Notes under the pieces: model-generated
Told to the model about the DNA's origin: nothing
What the model saw: only the letters and a program-made list of their open reading frames with translations
The model's database searches: none
Shown here: piece after piece, positions 19,244 through 29,268 of the stretch
Layout of the letters: the number at the start of each line of letters is the position of its first letter
How positions within the stretch are numbered: position 1 is the first letter of the stretch
Source of the DNA: an uncultured Leptolinea sp.
GTDB lineage: Bacteria > Chloroflexota > Anaerolineae > Anaerolineales > Anaerolineaceae
Length of the DNA: 64,000 bases
NCBI GenBank assembly: GCA_903828565.1
Contig: CAIKMQ010000013.1
Location: forward strand, 19,096-83,095
Direction of reading: 5' to 3'
Position numbers and translations under genes: made by a program

Positions 19244-19936
19244 CTACGGATTAAGAAGATTCTTGATCGCCTGATAGGCATTCGTTGGGGAGATGTTGAT
19301 CCCATTGATATAGATTGCGGGGGTACCTTCTATCCCATCTGCTACCCCGGCTTTGCGATGTTCTTCGAGCTGCTGGTTGAATTTCTGCGATTTGTAACAG
19401 CTTTTGAAGCTATCCATATCGAGACCGATCTTCTCCGCGAATGCGTATAGCCTGTTGTCGTAGAAATCACCCACCTGCTCTCCGGTGATATTCGCAAAGA
19501 GTATATCGTGATACTCCCAGAATTTGTTCTGATCTGCCGCACAGTAAGCTGCAAGCGCAGACGCATCAGATTCCGATCCGATCACAGTGAACGGTCGGTA
19601 CTCGAAGTAAACTAAACCTTGTGATATAAAATCTCTGACGATGTCCTGCTCGCTGCCATCAGCGAACAGTTTACAATAGGGGCACTGAAAATCGGAGTAT
19701 TCCACCACCTTCACCGGGGCGTTCGGGTCACCCATGAACAAACCGTTCGGGTTAGGGTGGTCATGGGCTGCAGGCATGGCGATATCACCGACGGGACGGC
19801 TATTGGCTATGATGCTTGGAAGTACCAATGCACCGACTACCATAATGGCAAATAGAGTGGAGCCGCCGATCAACAGGATCATATGTCTGCGTTCCTGAGC
19901 GGCTCTTTTCTTTCGGATTTCTTCTCTTTTACTCAT
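19244..19936 (-). CDS. DsbA-family thioredoxin-like oxidoreductase, membrane anchored
   Basis: DPNAPVKVVEYSDFQCPYCKLFADG (CxxC), EGTPAIYINGINI. Confidence 0.9.
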   Translation of the reverse strand: MSKREEIRKKRAAQERRHMILLIGGSTLFAIMVVGALVLPSIIANSRPVGDIAMPAAHDHPNPNGLFMGDPNAPVKVVEYSDFQCPYCKLFADGSEQDIVRDFISQGLVYFEYRPFTVIGSESDASALAAYCAADQNKFWEYHDILFANITGEQVGDFYDNRLYAFAEKIGLDMDSFKSCYKSQKFNQQLEEHRKAGVADGIEGTPAIYINGINISPTNAYQAIKNLLNP

Positions 19937-20054
19937 CGAATTCTCCTGGATGGATTGTCGCATACCTGCAGATAGACAGCAAGGATTTGTACAGGTTTAT
20001 ACATACTTGCTTGTGGGGATTATCTACTGAAAGATTAGAGTAACCGAAGATGGA

Positions 20055-21341
20055 TCAGCTGCTGAATATCTCAGCACCCAGCCGGTAACCCAGGGCTTCC
20101 AATCTGGCAGAGAATTGAGGTCGAATACCAGTCGGTTTTAATTGCCCGATCACTTTACCATCCGGTGTTATACCTTTACGTTCATACTTGAAAACATCGG
20201 TAAGAACAACGGTCTCGCCTTCCATACCGACCACCTCGGTAATCGCCGTGATTTTTCTAGATCCATCCTTCTCACGCGACACCTGGATGATGAGGTCAAT
20301 TGCAGAGGCAATCTGCTGCCTGACTACCTTGAGCGGTATTTCCACGCCGGACATGAGGCACATGGTTTCAAGGCGAGATATGGCATCGCGAGGAGTATTG
20401 GCATGCAGTGTCGTCATGGAGCCGTCATGGCCTGTGTTCATGGCCTGTAACATGTCCATAGCTTCACCGCCGCGAACCTCACCGATTACGATCCGGTCTG
20501 GCCGCATGCGGAGTGAATTGCGAACCAGATCGCGTATGGCGACGATGCCAGACCCATCTGGATTACCCGGTTTCGTTTCCATGCGAACAACATGCTCCTG
20601 CTGCATGACAAGTTCTGCGGCATCTTCGATGGTGATGATCCGTTCTTTTTCAGGGATGTAGCTGGAAAGCGCATTAAGAAGGGTCGTCTTGCCGGTACCG
20701 GTTCCACCGGAAACGATGATGTTAAACTTGGCAAGAACACATACTTTCATGAAATCCGACATATGTTGCGAGAGCGTTCCCAGTTCAATTAGCCTGTCGA
20801 TCCCCAGTTTTCCCCGCTGGAATTTACGAATAGTAATGGAAGGTCCATCGATGGCTACAGGCGGGATGACCGCATTCACACGGGAGCCATCCGGCAGCCG
20901 GCCATCGACCATGGGCTGATCCGGATCGATTCTCCGATTAAGGGGTGTAATAATCTTTTGGATCAGTTCGAGCACCTGCGCGTCAGATTGGAAGGAGAGG
21001 TCTGTTCGATGGAGCAGCCCACTTTTCTCGACGTAGATGTTCTGGGCTCCGTTGACCATGATCTCACTAACAGTTGGATCATCCAGGAGAGGTTGAATGA
21101 TTCCGTAGCCGGTCACCTGGGAGAGCACATGCTGAACAATCTCTGATGCCATAGAGGGTGAGAGATTAATCCTGGCTTTTTCGCAGATTTCTTTCAATAG
21201 AACGGTAATAATGACCGGTTCATCCCCGGAATTCTTTGAAAGATCTCTCAAGCGAAGTGCAGCTTGCTCAAGAAGAAAGCGTTTGAGTTTTGTTATTTGA
21301 TCGGGAGTGACATTCGCAGTAGTCGGTCCTGGTTGGTCCAT
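20055..21341 (-). CDS. cpaF: CpaF/TadA-type secretion ATPase
   Basis: IVSGGTGTGKTTLLNALSSYIPEKERIITIEDAAEL; RPDRIVIGEVRGGEAMDMLQAMNTGHDGSMTTLHANTPRDA. Confidence 0.95.
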   Translation of the reverse strand: MDQPGPTTANVTPDQITKLKRFLLEQAALRLRDLSKNSGDEPVIITVLLKEICEKARINLSPSMASEIVQHVLSQVTGYGIIQPLLDDPTVSEIMVNGAQNIYVEKSGLLHRTDLSFQSDAQVLELIQKIITPLNRRIDPDQPMVDGRLPDGSRVNAVIPPVAIDGPSITIRKFQRGKLGIDRLIELGTLSQHMSDFMKVCVLAKFNIIVSGGTGTGKTTLLNALSSYIPEKERIITIEDAAELVMQQEHVVRMETKPGNPDGSGIVAIRDLVRNSLRMRPDRIVIGEVRGGEAMDMLQAMNTGHDGSMTTLHANTPRDAISRLETMCLMSGVEIPLKVVRQQIASAIDLIIQVSREKDGSRKITAITEVVGMEGETVVLTDVFKYERKGITPDGKVIGQLKPTGIRPQFSARLEALGYRLGAEIFSS

Positions 21342-21346
21342 TGGCT

Positions 21347-21634
21347 TTACCCGTTCTGGATCTCATCGGTAGGCAGTATCCAAATGATCTCATGTTTATT
21401 GACTGTCATGAATTTTGTTTGAAACAAGACTTCTGCTTTCAGATTGACCACCCTGGCGTCTGTGATGGCAAGGAATTGATCTGCATTATTCAGTTCGTCC
21501 ATCAAGCGGTGCTGAGGTTGGATGTGGATGCTCCCTTCGATACGGTGAGCCAGTGTCTGGATTACCACAGGTAATCCTATTTTTGTGATGACGTTTGTGA
21601 ACTTCTTGCCTTTAGGATCAACCTCATCGTACAT
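21347..21634 (-). CDS. Small conserved-looking hypothetical protein (95 aa)
   Basis: Open frame filling the gap between cpaF and a histidine kinase on the same strand; no recognised domain. Confidence 0.6.
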   Translation of the reverse strand: MYDEVDPKGKKFTNVITKIGLPVVIQTLAHRIEGSIHIQPQHRLMDELNNADQFLAITDARVVNLKAEVLFQTKFMTVNKHEIIWILPTDEIQNG

Positions 21635-21657
21635 ATGACCTCACCCTTCTCTGATAT

Positions 21658-22662
21658 TTATTTTAGCGTAATTTTGAAAGTAGAGCCTGCACCGGGTTGT
21701 GATTGCACCTGTATGGTGGCATCATGAGCTTCCAGAATCTGTTTGGCCAGTGTCAAACCGATGCCGGTACCGCCGTATTTACGCGAAGCGCTGCTGTCCA
21801 GTTGATGGAACGGTTCAAAGATCTCTTCATATTTTATGGAAGGTATTCCAATACCTGTGTCTTTCACTGCGATTTGTACCTGCTTATCCAGTTGCCAGAC
21901 TTCTAGCGAGACTCTACCTTCGTTTGGAGTAAATTTGATTGCATTTTCCAGTAGATGCGAGATTACCCAGAGTAGTTTATGGGTATCACCTTTTACTTTG
22001 GGTAAGCCGTCTGCAACATTACTGGTGATCTGGATGGACTTTTTCTCAGCAGCGGCCTGATTGCGAGTAAGAGCTTGTGTGACAATGCTTTTTATGTCCA
22101 GGACGGAGATCTTCAATCCGGCTTCACCGCGGGAGATCTGCGAGATGCTGATTAGGTCGTCTATCAATCTCTCCAACCTCTCAGAAGCATTGCGTATGAT
22201 GCCAATAGTTTCCTCTTGTGTTGGTGTTAGTTTGCCCATAGCGCCTGCCAAGAGCAACTCCTGATACCCTTTGATATGTGTCAGAGGAGTCCGCAGCTCA
22301 TGGGAAATACTGGCTATGAAGTTAGACTTCATCCGGTCCAGTTCAGATAGCTTGTTTAAGGCGATCTGTAATTCCTGTGTTCGCAGGGCCACTTTTTGTT
22401 CCAGTGAACGATTGGATTCTTGAAGGGCATTTCTTAATTGCATGATCTGAACTGTGATCGCCTGATCGAGGGTGCGCCTATCCAAAACCCCAGCCTCAAC
22501 CAAGATATCACCCAATAAGGCATTTTCACCGGATTCGCGTCGGCGTTTTTGCAACACAAGCGCTTCCACCAGCTGTGCAGGGAGAATGATTTGACGCTCG
22601 ACCAGGTAATCGCCAAGTTTCGGTACTAGAATCTCAGGAGCTAAGGTAGTTTGAGCCGGCAC
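21658..22662 (-). CDS. Sensor histidine kinase with N-terminal MshEN/GspE-N-like repeats
   Basis: NFIASISHELRTPLTHIKGYQELL (HisKA), NAIKFTPNEG, DTGIGIP, GTGIGLTLAKQI (HATPase); N-term LGDYLVERQIILPAQLVEALVLQ...LLGDILVEAGVLDRRTLDQAITVQ. Confidence 0.88.
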   Translation of the reverse strand: MPAQTTLAPEILVPKLGDYLVERQIILPAQLVEALVLQKRRRESGENALLGDILVEAGVLDRRTLDQAITVQIMQLRNALQESNRSLEQKVALRTQELQIALNKLSELDRMKSNFIASISHELRTPLTHIKGYQELLLAGAMGKLTPTQEETIGIIRNASERLERLIDDLISISQISRGEAGLKISVLDIKSIVTQALTRNQAAAEKKSIQITSNVADGLPKVKGDTHKLLWVISHLLENAIKFTPNEGRVSLEVWQLDKQVQIAVKDTGIGIPSIKYEEIFEPFHQLDSSASRKYGGTGIGLTLAKQILEAHDATIQVQSQPGAGSTFKITLK

Positions 22663-22663
22663 T

Positions 22664-24247
22664 TCAGAACCCTTTCCAAACCCAATTGCCTGCTACCATT
22701 GTAGCGATTGTTTCCATTGCCGGCAATATGGTATCGGGGAAGGCAACCGGATCTTCTTGGTAAAACGCCAAATCGGCAAACATACCCGGTGCGATACGAC
22801 CGGATTCATGCTGCATCCCGGCTGCTGTGGCAGCACCATATGTGTAGGCAAGAAATGCTTGGCGGACATTCAACCGTTCTGAGGGATACCATCCATCAGC
22901 CTCAGGGAATCCCTCCGGCCTGCGGGTGATTGCCGCGATTATTCCCGCGTATGGATCAGGCGCTTCAACCGGTGCGTCGGAGCCAAAAGCCAGGTTGACA
23001 CCAGTATCCAGAACCGTTTTCCAGGCGTAGGATGTATTGTTGCGCGTTCCCCAGTATTTTTCGGCTGTTGGTTGGTCGGATATCAGGTGGTAAGGTTGCA
23101 TGGATGCGGTGATACCACTATTTACCAGCAATGGTAGATCCTCAGGGGTTATCAGCTGGAGGTGTTCTATCCGATAGGGATGCATATTAATGTTGCCTTG
23201 CTTTTGAATATCTACAAGACGTTTGAGGCTTCTGAGCGTGGTCCGGACAGCCAGATCGCCAATGGCATGTACAGCCAGGGGAAGGCGGATCGATGCTGCT
23301 TCGATCCCAATAGCTAAGATCTCTTCCTCTTCAAGTAACAGGGATCCGGTTTCCGAGGATCCTTCGTAAGGTGAAAGCATGGCTGCCGTGTGCGGCCCCA
23401 AGGCACCATCAGAGAAAAGTTTCAAACAGCCCAACCGCAGCATTGGATCTCCATACCCGCCTGGAATGGAAAGTTCTTTGATCGCAGCCAGGTGCATCCG
23501 GGGAATATTTTTAACTACCCGTAGTGTGAGCGCGTGCTCGGATAATATTTCAGCCAGGCTTGAAAAGCAGGTCATGCCATCAAAATCGTGGATGCCAGTA
23601 AGGCCAACCCTGTTCAGGATCGCCTGGGCATTAAATAATGCCTTCAATCGCTCACTATCGTTCATGGTGGGTATGATAGATTCCACCAGGTACATAGCGG
23701 ATTCAAGTAGGATCCCGGTGGGCTCTCCATGTTCATCCCGCTGGATCATGCCACCGGTTGGATCTGGTGTACGGTTTGTTATTCCCGCAACAGCCAGGGC
23801 TTTGGAGTTGCACCATGCGGCATGCAGGGACTTTGCCGTCAAGTACACCGGATGACCTTCAGCTACATCATCTAATTGTTGGCGGGTGCCGAACAGCCCA
23901 TCCCAACTATTCTGATTCCAACCATGGCCGAGCACCCAGCCCGCAGGCAATGTCTTCAGGGCTTGCTGCTGAACCCTAATAAGGCATGCATCTATTGTTG
24001 CGGTTTCACAGTTGACCTTAGTTAAACTTTCAGCATAATGTTGAAAGTGGATATGTGAGTCCACTAATCCCGGTAGAACGGTCAACCCGTTCAAATCGGT
24101 GATGTTCATTCCCCTTTGATAGAGGCTACTGATCTCATCCGTGGAACCCGTGGCAATGATTCGGCCATTGCAAAGAGCAATTGCCTGGCAGGTAAGCCCA
24201 CCGGCTAGATCTGTGTAGAACCGCCCATTGATCAGGAGGTCTATCAT
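22664..24247 (-). CDS. Amidohydrolase family protein (YtcJ-like)
   Basis: GLVDSHIHFQHYAESL, AVHAIGDLAVR, AFGSDAPVEAPDPYAGI. Confidence 0.9.
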   Translation of the reverse strand: MIDLLINGRFYTDLAGGLTCQAIALCNGRIIATGSTDEISSLYQRGMNITDLNGLTVLPGLVDSHIHFQHYAESLTKVNCETATIDACLIRVQQQALKTLPAGWVLGHGWNQNSWDGLFGTRQQLDDVAEGHPVYLTAKSLHAAWCNSKALAVAGITNRTPDPTGGMIQRDEHGEPTGILLESAMYLVESIIPTMNDSERLKALFNAQAILNRVGLTGIHDFDGMTCFSSLAEILSEHALTLRVVKNIPRMHLAAIKELSIPGGYGDPMLRLGCLKLFSDGALGPHTAAMLSPYEGSSETGSLLLEEEEILAIGIEAASIRLPLAVHAIGDLAVRTTLRSLKRLVDIQKQGNINMHPYRIEHLQLITPEDLPLLVNSGITASMQPYHLISDQPTAEKYWGTRNNTSYAWKTVLDTGVNLAFGSDAPVEAPDPYAGIIAAITRRPEGFPEADGWYPSERLNVRQAFLAYTYGAATAAGMQHESGRIAPGMFADLAFYQEDPVAFPDTILPAMETIATMVAGNWVWKGF

Positions 24248-25098
24248 TTTCCTGTGATCTTGTGGATCAATGCATTAAGTTCTTCATCCGAATAATATCG
24301 GATCACGACTGAACCGCCATGTTCCGAATAATTGAGTTGTACTTTGGTACCCAGTGCCTGACGGAGTGTTTCTTCAATGTCAGCGATCTGTGAAGAGTAT
24401 TCCGGTCTTTTGGGTGCAGCAGGTTTTTGACCGATCATACCCTGCACAAGTTTTTCCACCTGGCGAACATTCAGGTCTTTCTGGACGGCCATGATTGCGG
24501 CAGCTTCCTGCGCTTCGGGAGTTGGTAGAGCGAGAAGAACACGAGCATGTCCTTCAGAAAGTTGACCGCTATTCAGGTACACTTTTACCTTATCCGGAAG
24601 TTTCAGTAACCTCAAACTATTGGTGACGGTTACGCGTGACTTTCCCACCATTTTGGCAATCATCTCGTGGGAAAGTGAGAACTCATCCGCCAGCTGATGA
24701 TATGCTTCAGCAGTTTCGAGGGGTGTCAGATCTTTTCGTTGGACATTTTCCACCAGAGCCAGTTCCAGTTGCTGGAGCTCGTTCACATCGCGGATGATGA
24801 CCGGAACTTGCGTCAAACCGATCACCCGGGAAGCCATCAGGCGTCTTTCACCTGCGATCAGGAAATACTGGCCGGGTTGGTTGCCAGGAGAAACGATGAG
24901 GGGCTGGATAATCCCGTTCTCACGAATTGAGTCTGCTAGTTCTTCAATCTCTTTCTGGTCAAAGATCGTCCGGGGTTGACGGGGATTAGGGAGGATCTGG
25001 GCAGGGTCCAGCAGTGTGGCACCTGCTCCGGGGGTACTGCTATCATCTCCGGGGATCAAAGCCGCCAGACCTTTACCCAACCCACTATGCTTGGCCAT
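24244..25098 (-). CDS. parB: Chromosome partitioning protein ParB
   Basis: GLGKGLAALIP, LIAGERRLMASRVIGLTQVPVIIRD, HTH region; overlaps ParA 3' end. Confidence 0.94.
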   Translation of the reverse strand: MAKHSGLGKGLAALIPGDDSSTPGAGATLLDPAQILPNPRQPRTIFDQKEIEELADSIRENGIIQPLIVSPGNQPGQYFLIAGERRLMASRVIGLTQVPVIIRDVNELQQLELALVENVQRKDLTPLETAEAYHQLADEFSLSHEMIAKMVGKSRVTVTNSLRLLKLPDKVKVYLNSGQLSEGHARVLLALPTPEAQEAAAIMAVQKDLNVRQVEKLVQGMIGQKPAAPKRPEYSSQIADIEETLRQALGTKVQLNYSEHGGSVVIRYYSDEELNALIHKITGK

Positions 25099-25906
25099 GT
25101 GAACCTCCATCTACCTGGGGAATGATTGCTTGCGGTTTGATACCATCTTGTTCAAGAAGTTCCCGGGCTAGAGCGGAATATGCATGAGCTGCGGAGGATT
25201 CTGGCGCATACATGGAGATCGGGATGCCGTACGATGGCGCTTCAGCCAGGCGGACGCTTCTAGGAATAATGGCAGAGAATACCTTCTGCGGGAAAACCTG
25301 CTGGACCTCATGAACAACATCCGAACTTAGTTTCGTGCGAGTATCGAACATGGTGAGCACCACTCCGCGGATGGATAATTCTGGGAATAAGGAGGATTGC
25401 ACTTTTTTGATGGTTTGAGTAAGCTGGCCGAGACCCTCGAGAGAAAGATATTCACATTGTACCGGGATGATCAGTCCATCGCGTGCAGCCAAAAGTCCGT
25501 TGAGCGTCAGCAGTCCCAGGGAAGGAGGGCAATCGACCAGGATGTAATCATAACGATCTTGGATGGAATTGATGATCTGAGCCAGGCGGGTTTCCCTCTT
25601 TTCCATTTCTACAAGTTCCACCTCTGCGCCGGCCAGCGCAGTAGATGAAGGCAGCAGGGAGATCTTTAACTTCGGGTTGTGCAAAATGGATGCGGCTGGC
25701 GAGGATTGTCCTACCAGACATTGATAAACACCAGACTTTACCTGGTACTTGTCAATCCCCAGGCAGGATGTAGCGTTCGCCTGGGGGTCAATATCCACAA
25801 GCAATACTTTCTGGCCATAATAAGCCAGATAAGCGCCGAGGTTGATAGCGGTAGTTGTTTTTCCAACACCGCCTTTTTGGTTCACAAGAGTATGAATACG
25901 GGCCAT
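25085..25906 (-). CDS. parA: Chromosome partitioning ATPase ParA/Soj
   Basis: NQKGGVGKTTTAINLGAYLAYYGQKVLLVDIDPQANAT. Confidence 0.95.
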   Translation of the reverse strand: MARIHTLVNQKGGVGKTTTAINLGAYLAYYGQKVLLVDIDPQANATSCLGIDKYQVKSGVYQCLVGQSSPAASILHNPKLKISLLPSSTALAGAEVELVEMEKRETRLAQIINSIQDRYDYILVDCPPSLGLLTLNGLLAARDGLIIPVQCEYLSLEGLGQLTQTIKKVQSSLFPELSIRGVVLTMFDTRTKLSSDVVHEVQQVFPQKVFSAIIPRSVRLAEAPSYGIPISMYAPESSAAHAYSALARELLEQDGIKPQAIIPQVDGGSHGQA

Positions 25907-25919
25907 AGACCTTCCAGTA

Positions 25920-26789
25920 CTAAATAATTTCTACTTCGGTGGAATTGATCTCATACGGGGTGGGAATGCCTGCCAATCCGGGACGAGTGACTGATTGAGC
26001 AGCAAGAATTGTGGCAAATCTGGCAGATTCCCATGGATCTTGTGTTGTCTTATAGCGGTACAGAAAGCAGGTGGCAAAGATATCTCCTGCGCCGGTTGCA
26101 TCTATCTCGGTGACCACGGGGGGTGCAAAACGTCGAATATCTCCATTCCAGTAGATACTGCAACCAGAACTGCTGTCGGTAACCACCATTAATTTAACCG
26201 CAGAAGCCATTTCATCGAGCACAGTATCGTTGTGATTGACATCTTCTCTGCTCAGGATAGCAATATCCGCAAAACCGAGCACATACCTGAACTCTGGCCA
26301 ATCACACGGAGCAACCTTTCCATCCTGCCCCCAGGTTCTTAAAAACCCCTGTGGTGTGACGCACACCAGTGAATTGGGGAATCCGCGCACGAGATTAAGA
26401 TCCAGTTCGCGGGCAACTGGGCCGAGGTGGACAATGCCAGTATTTCGCCATTCCAATGGCACATCTGCGAATTCGATCATACTAGCCTGGCTGCAAAGGA
26501 AAAGGTCACGACCGTGTGGAGTATAGAGCAATTGGAAGGTTGTGCTCTCGCTGCTTTCTTTGATATGTACCGGTATGGCTTCCAGCTCCGGCAGGGAGAT
26601 GTCACCTTCAGCAGCAGTAAGTATCGCTGGTGCCATACCAAGGGCTTTTGCTGTCAGAGCTGAATATGAAACCGTACCACCGAGGCGATATCCCGAAGGT
26701 GTAAGATCCTTTGTCAGGTGACCGATGACAAGGTAATCAATACCATCACTTCGTAAGGATGGTTTGTGAAGGGATGTTGGCAGATTCAT
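25920..26789 (-). CDS. PfkB-family carbohydrate/nucleoside kinase
   Basis: DATGAGDIFATCFLYRY motif and N-terminal VIGHLTKDL...LGGTVSYSALTAKALG. Confidence 0.85.
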   Translation of the reverse strand: MNLPTSLHKPSLRSDGIDYLVIGHLTKDLTPSGYRLGGTVSYSALTAKALGMAPAILTAAEGDISLPELEAIPVHIKESSESTTFQLLYTPHGRDLFLCSQASMIEFADVPLEWRNTGIVHLGPVARELDLNLVRGFPNSLVCVTPQGFLRTWGQDGKVAPCDWPEFRYVLGFADIAILSREDVNHNDTVLDEMASAVKLMVVTDSSSGCSIYWNGDIRRFAPPVVTEIDATGAGDIFATCFLYRYKTTQDPWESARFATILAAQSVTRPGLAGIPTPYEINSTEVEII

Positions 26790-27289
26790 CGATTATTGTC
26801 TCTGGAATGATCGGTGTGCTCAGAGATGTAGGAGTTTCCACCGGTTGATGATGAAAGCACCTGTCGGCCGCATACTGGGCAGATCGCCCACTCGGGAATC
26901 AGGAGTTCACCGCAACCGGAGCATTTACTGCGGATCCGGGTTTGGCATACCGGGCAGAAAGTCCAGTTCGCTTGTATGGGTTTCTCACAAGCAGGGCATA
27001 CCCTGTATTCATCCAGTGTCTGCAATAGAGCTTCTTCTTCCAAAGAGAACTGATAGTTCTCATCAAGCGTCATTTTTGGTCGGAGAACCAGATAGATGAG
27101 CACACCAGGAAGGAATAAAAGAACTGGAAGAAGGGCAGCCAGTAGGCGATAGGCAGGTCTTTCGGTTCGCCGGCTGATATCCTGCCAAGTCCAGCGAATT
27201 ACTGCCAGCCACAGAACGATGGCAAAAAGGACCCCATACCAACCAAGGATAGTGAACAGTTTCTGAAGAAAGATGGGGTCAAGGGTCAT
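26786..27289 (-). CDS. Membrane protein with C-terminal double zinc ribbon
   Basis: Two TM segments, CPACEKPIQANWTFCPVCQTRIRSKCSGCGELLIPEWAICPVCGRQ. Confidence 0.8.
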   Translation of the reverse strand: MTLDPIFLQKLFTILGWYGVLFAIVLWLAVIRWTWQDISRRTERPAYRLLAALLPVLLFLPGVLIYLVLRPKMTLDENYQFSLEEEALLQTLDEYRVCPACEKPIQANWTFCPVCQTRIRSKCSGCGELLIPEWAICPVCGRQVLSSSTGGNSYISEHTDHSRDNNR

Positions 27290-27309
27290 TACGCTACTCC
27301 GGTTTAGAA

Positions 27310-27318
27310 ATTATAGCA
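27310..27318 (-). promoter_or_regulatory. Extended -10 element TGCTATAAT for the zinc-ribbon gene
   Basis: Reverse complement of ATTATAGCA 21 bp upstream of the start at 27289. Confidence 0.5.
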
Positions 27319-27381
27319 TGGAAAAACTTGCCAATTATTTAACGCGGGATAAAATAGAGATATAAAAGGGAGGGTGATGAA

Positions 27382-28083
27382 TTGGGACAGATTACCACTT
27401 ACAAGATCAGCGAAATGACGCTGGAGGATCGGCCGAGAGAACGGCTGGCGCGCAATGGCGTCGGTACGCTCTCTCCGGAGGAACTTCTTGCAATTCTTTT
27501 ACGGGTCGGTGTGGAAGGAGAAAACGCGCTGCAGATGGCCAGCCGTTTACTGCAGGAACGAAAAGGTTTACTGGGTTTATACCGCTCAACTTACTCCGAA
27601 TTGTGCGAATTGCATGGGCTGGGTCCAGCCAAAGCGGCTCAATTATTGGCAGCTATCGAGTTGGGTAAGAGGATCGCAAACGAAGATCGGAAAGATAACT
27701 ACAGCATACATGCACCAGCGGATGTCTTTAGTCTTATGCGGTTGGATATGCTGGCTCTGGATCATGAGGAACTCTGGGTCCTGTTACTGAATACCCGGAA
27801 TATTGTTTTAGACAAGCAGAAACTGTATGTTGGTTCGGTCAATTCATCGCAGGTACGGGTTGCGGAAGTTTTCCGCAGTGCAATCCGCGCTAACGCACTA
27901 TCCATCATTCTGGTGCATAACCACCCGAGCGGTGATCCTACTCCCAGCCCGGAAGATATCGCCCTGACTCGGGCAGTGATCCAGGCTGGAAGGTTACTGG
28001 ATATCGAAGTACTCGATCATGTGGTGATCGGTTTTCAGGCTTTCACTTCCCTCAAAGAAAAAGGTTACGCTTTTCAAAAATAA
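27382..28083 (+). CDS. radC: RadC family protein (JAB/MPN domain)
   Basis: RPRERLARNGVGTLSPEELLAILLRVG; LVHNHPSGDPTPSPEDIALTR. Confidence 0.94.
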   Translation: MGQITTYKISEMTLEDRPRERLARNGVGTLSPEELLAILLRVGVEGENALQMASRLLQERKGLLGLYRSTYSELCELHGLGPAKAAQLLAAIELGKRIANEDRKDNYSIHAPADVFSLMRLDMLALDHEELWVLLLNTRNIVLDKQKLYVGSVNSSQVRVAEVFRSAIRANALSIILVHNHPSGDPTPSPEDIALTRAVIQAGRLLDIEVLDHVVIGFQAFTSLKEKGYAFQK

Positions 28084-28102
28084 AAGGCCGCTTTCGCGGC
28101 CT
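28077..28102 (-). terminator. Intrinsic terminator for fba
   Basis: Minus-strand read AGGCCGC-GAAA-GCGGCCT followed by TTTATTTTTG. Confidence 0.8.
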
Positions 28103-28108
28103 ATGTGA

Positions 28109-29056
28109 TCAGGAGATCAGTTTTGCCAGTTCGGCCAGGTGGCCGGCGCTTCCAAGTTTCACGTTCTTGGCGGCAATGAAGTGGGCATATTCATCCATGA
28201 ATACCTTGCCGACAGGGCGAAGATCAAAGTTTTCAGGAAAATCTCTGAAATATTCACGGTGAACACGTGTCCAGACCAGCCGGCCGTCGGTATCGATATT
28301 GATCTTGGTCACACCAAGGAGCGCTGCCTGCCTGAACTGGTTATCATCCACGCCTTTTGCGCCTTTCAGGTTTCCGCCAGCTGCATTGATGCGAGCCACT
28401 TCATCTTGTGGTACAGAGCTGGAACCATGCATCACCAGCGGGAATCCAGGCAGCTGCTTCTGGATGTCCGCGAGGACATCAAAATGGAGCCCCTGACTGC
28501 CGGAAAATTTGAAGGCACCGTGGCTAGTACCGATGGCACATGCCAGAGAATCACAGCCACTGCGTTCCACAAATTCCCTGGCCTGACGCGGATCGGTCAA
28601 TTTGGCATTGGCTTCATCGACCGAGACATGTTCTTCCACTCCGCCAAGCTGGCCAAGCTCGGCTTCGACAACGATATTCCGGGCATGGGCAGCATCCACC
28701 ACACGTTTTGTGATGGCAATATTCTCGTCAAACGATTCATGGCTGGCATCGATCATCACCGAGCTGTAAAATCCACTTTCAATACAGTCATAACAGGTTT
28801 TTTCATCCCCGTGGTCCAGATGGACTGCGAAGATAGCCTGCGGGAAGATCTCATCCGCCGCGCGGATAATGCCTTCCAGCATGCGCTTATCGGAATAGGA
28901 GCGAGCGCCTTTGCTGATCTGGATGATGAAGGGTGACTGGCTTTCGATGTTACCCCTGAACAGGCCCATTGTCTGCTCAAGGTTATTGATGTTGTAGGCG
29001 CCTATAGCATACTTGCCGTACGCCGCCTTAAAAAGGTCTTTGGTTGTTACAATCAT
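28109..29056 (-). CDS. fba: Class II fructose-bisphosphate aldolase family
   Basis: YAIGAYNINNLEQTMG, FAVHLDHGDEKTCYDCIESGFYSSVMIDASHESFDENI, VEAELGQLGGVE. Confidence 0.92.
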   Translation of the reverse strand: MIVTTKDLFKAAYGKYAIGAYNINNLEQTMGLFRGNIESQSPFIIQISKGARSYSDKRMLEGIIRAADEIFPQAIFAVHLDHGDEKTCYDCIESGFYSSVMIDASHESFDENIAITKRVVDAAHARNIVVEAELGQLGGVEEHVSVDEANAKLTDPRQAREFVERSGCDSLACAIGTSHGAFKFSGSQGLHFDVLADIQKQLPGFPLVMHGSSSVPQDEVARINAAGGNLKGAKGVDDNQFRQAALLGVTKINIDTDGRLVWTRVHREYFRDFPENFDLRPVGKVFMDEYAHFIAAKNVKLGSAGHLAELAKLIS

Positions 29057-29268
29057 AGGTCCTCCTAGAAATAAAACTTATCAAAGTAAGTTGATGATAC
29101 CATTTTCAGTAAGTATACTATGTGATTACATCGAGGTACTCCGATAGCGCGACTTTATACAAGGGGTGGATCATAGCTGATGGATTTACCTTTGACCATC
29201 GGGGTGCATAATGTTAAAATACTCTGTTGCACTTAATTACAAACCCTCACGACCAGAAGGATCGGCGC

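Noticed and set aside
20188-20661. 157-aa + strand ORF
   Set aside because: Antisense to cpaF; Ser/Arg/Met-rich nonsense composition typical of mirror ORFs.
24244-25906. parS-like palindrome near parAB
   Set aside because: I looked for TGTTTCACGTGAAACA-like sites by eye and found no convincing match; cannot exclude degenerate sites.
28139-28936. 265-aa + strand ORF
   Set aside because: Antisense to clearly recognisable fba; codon-mirror artefact with no domain.
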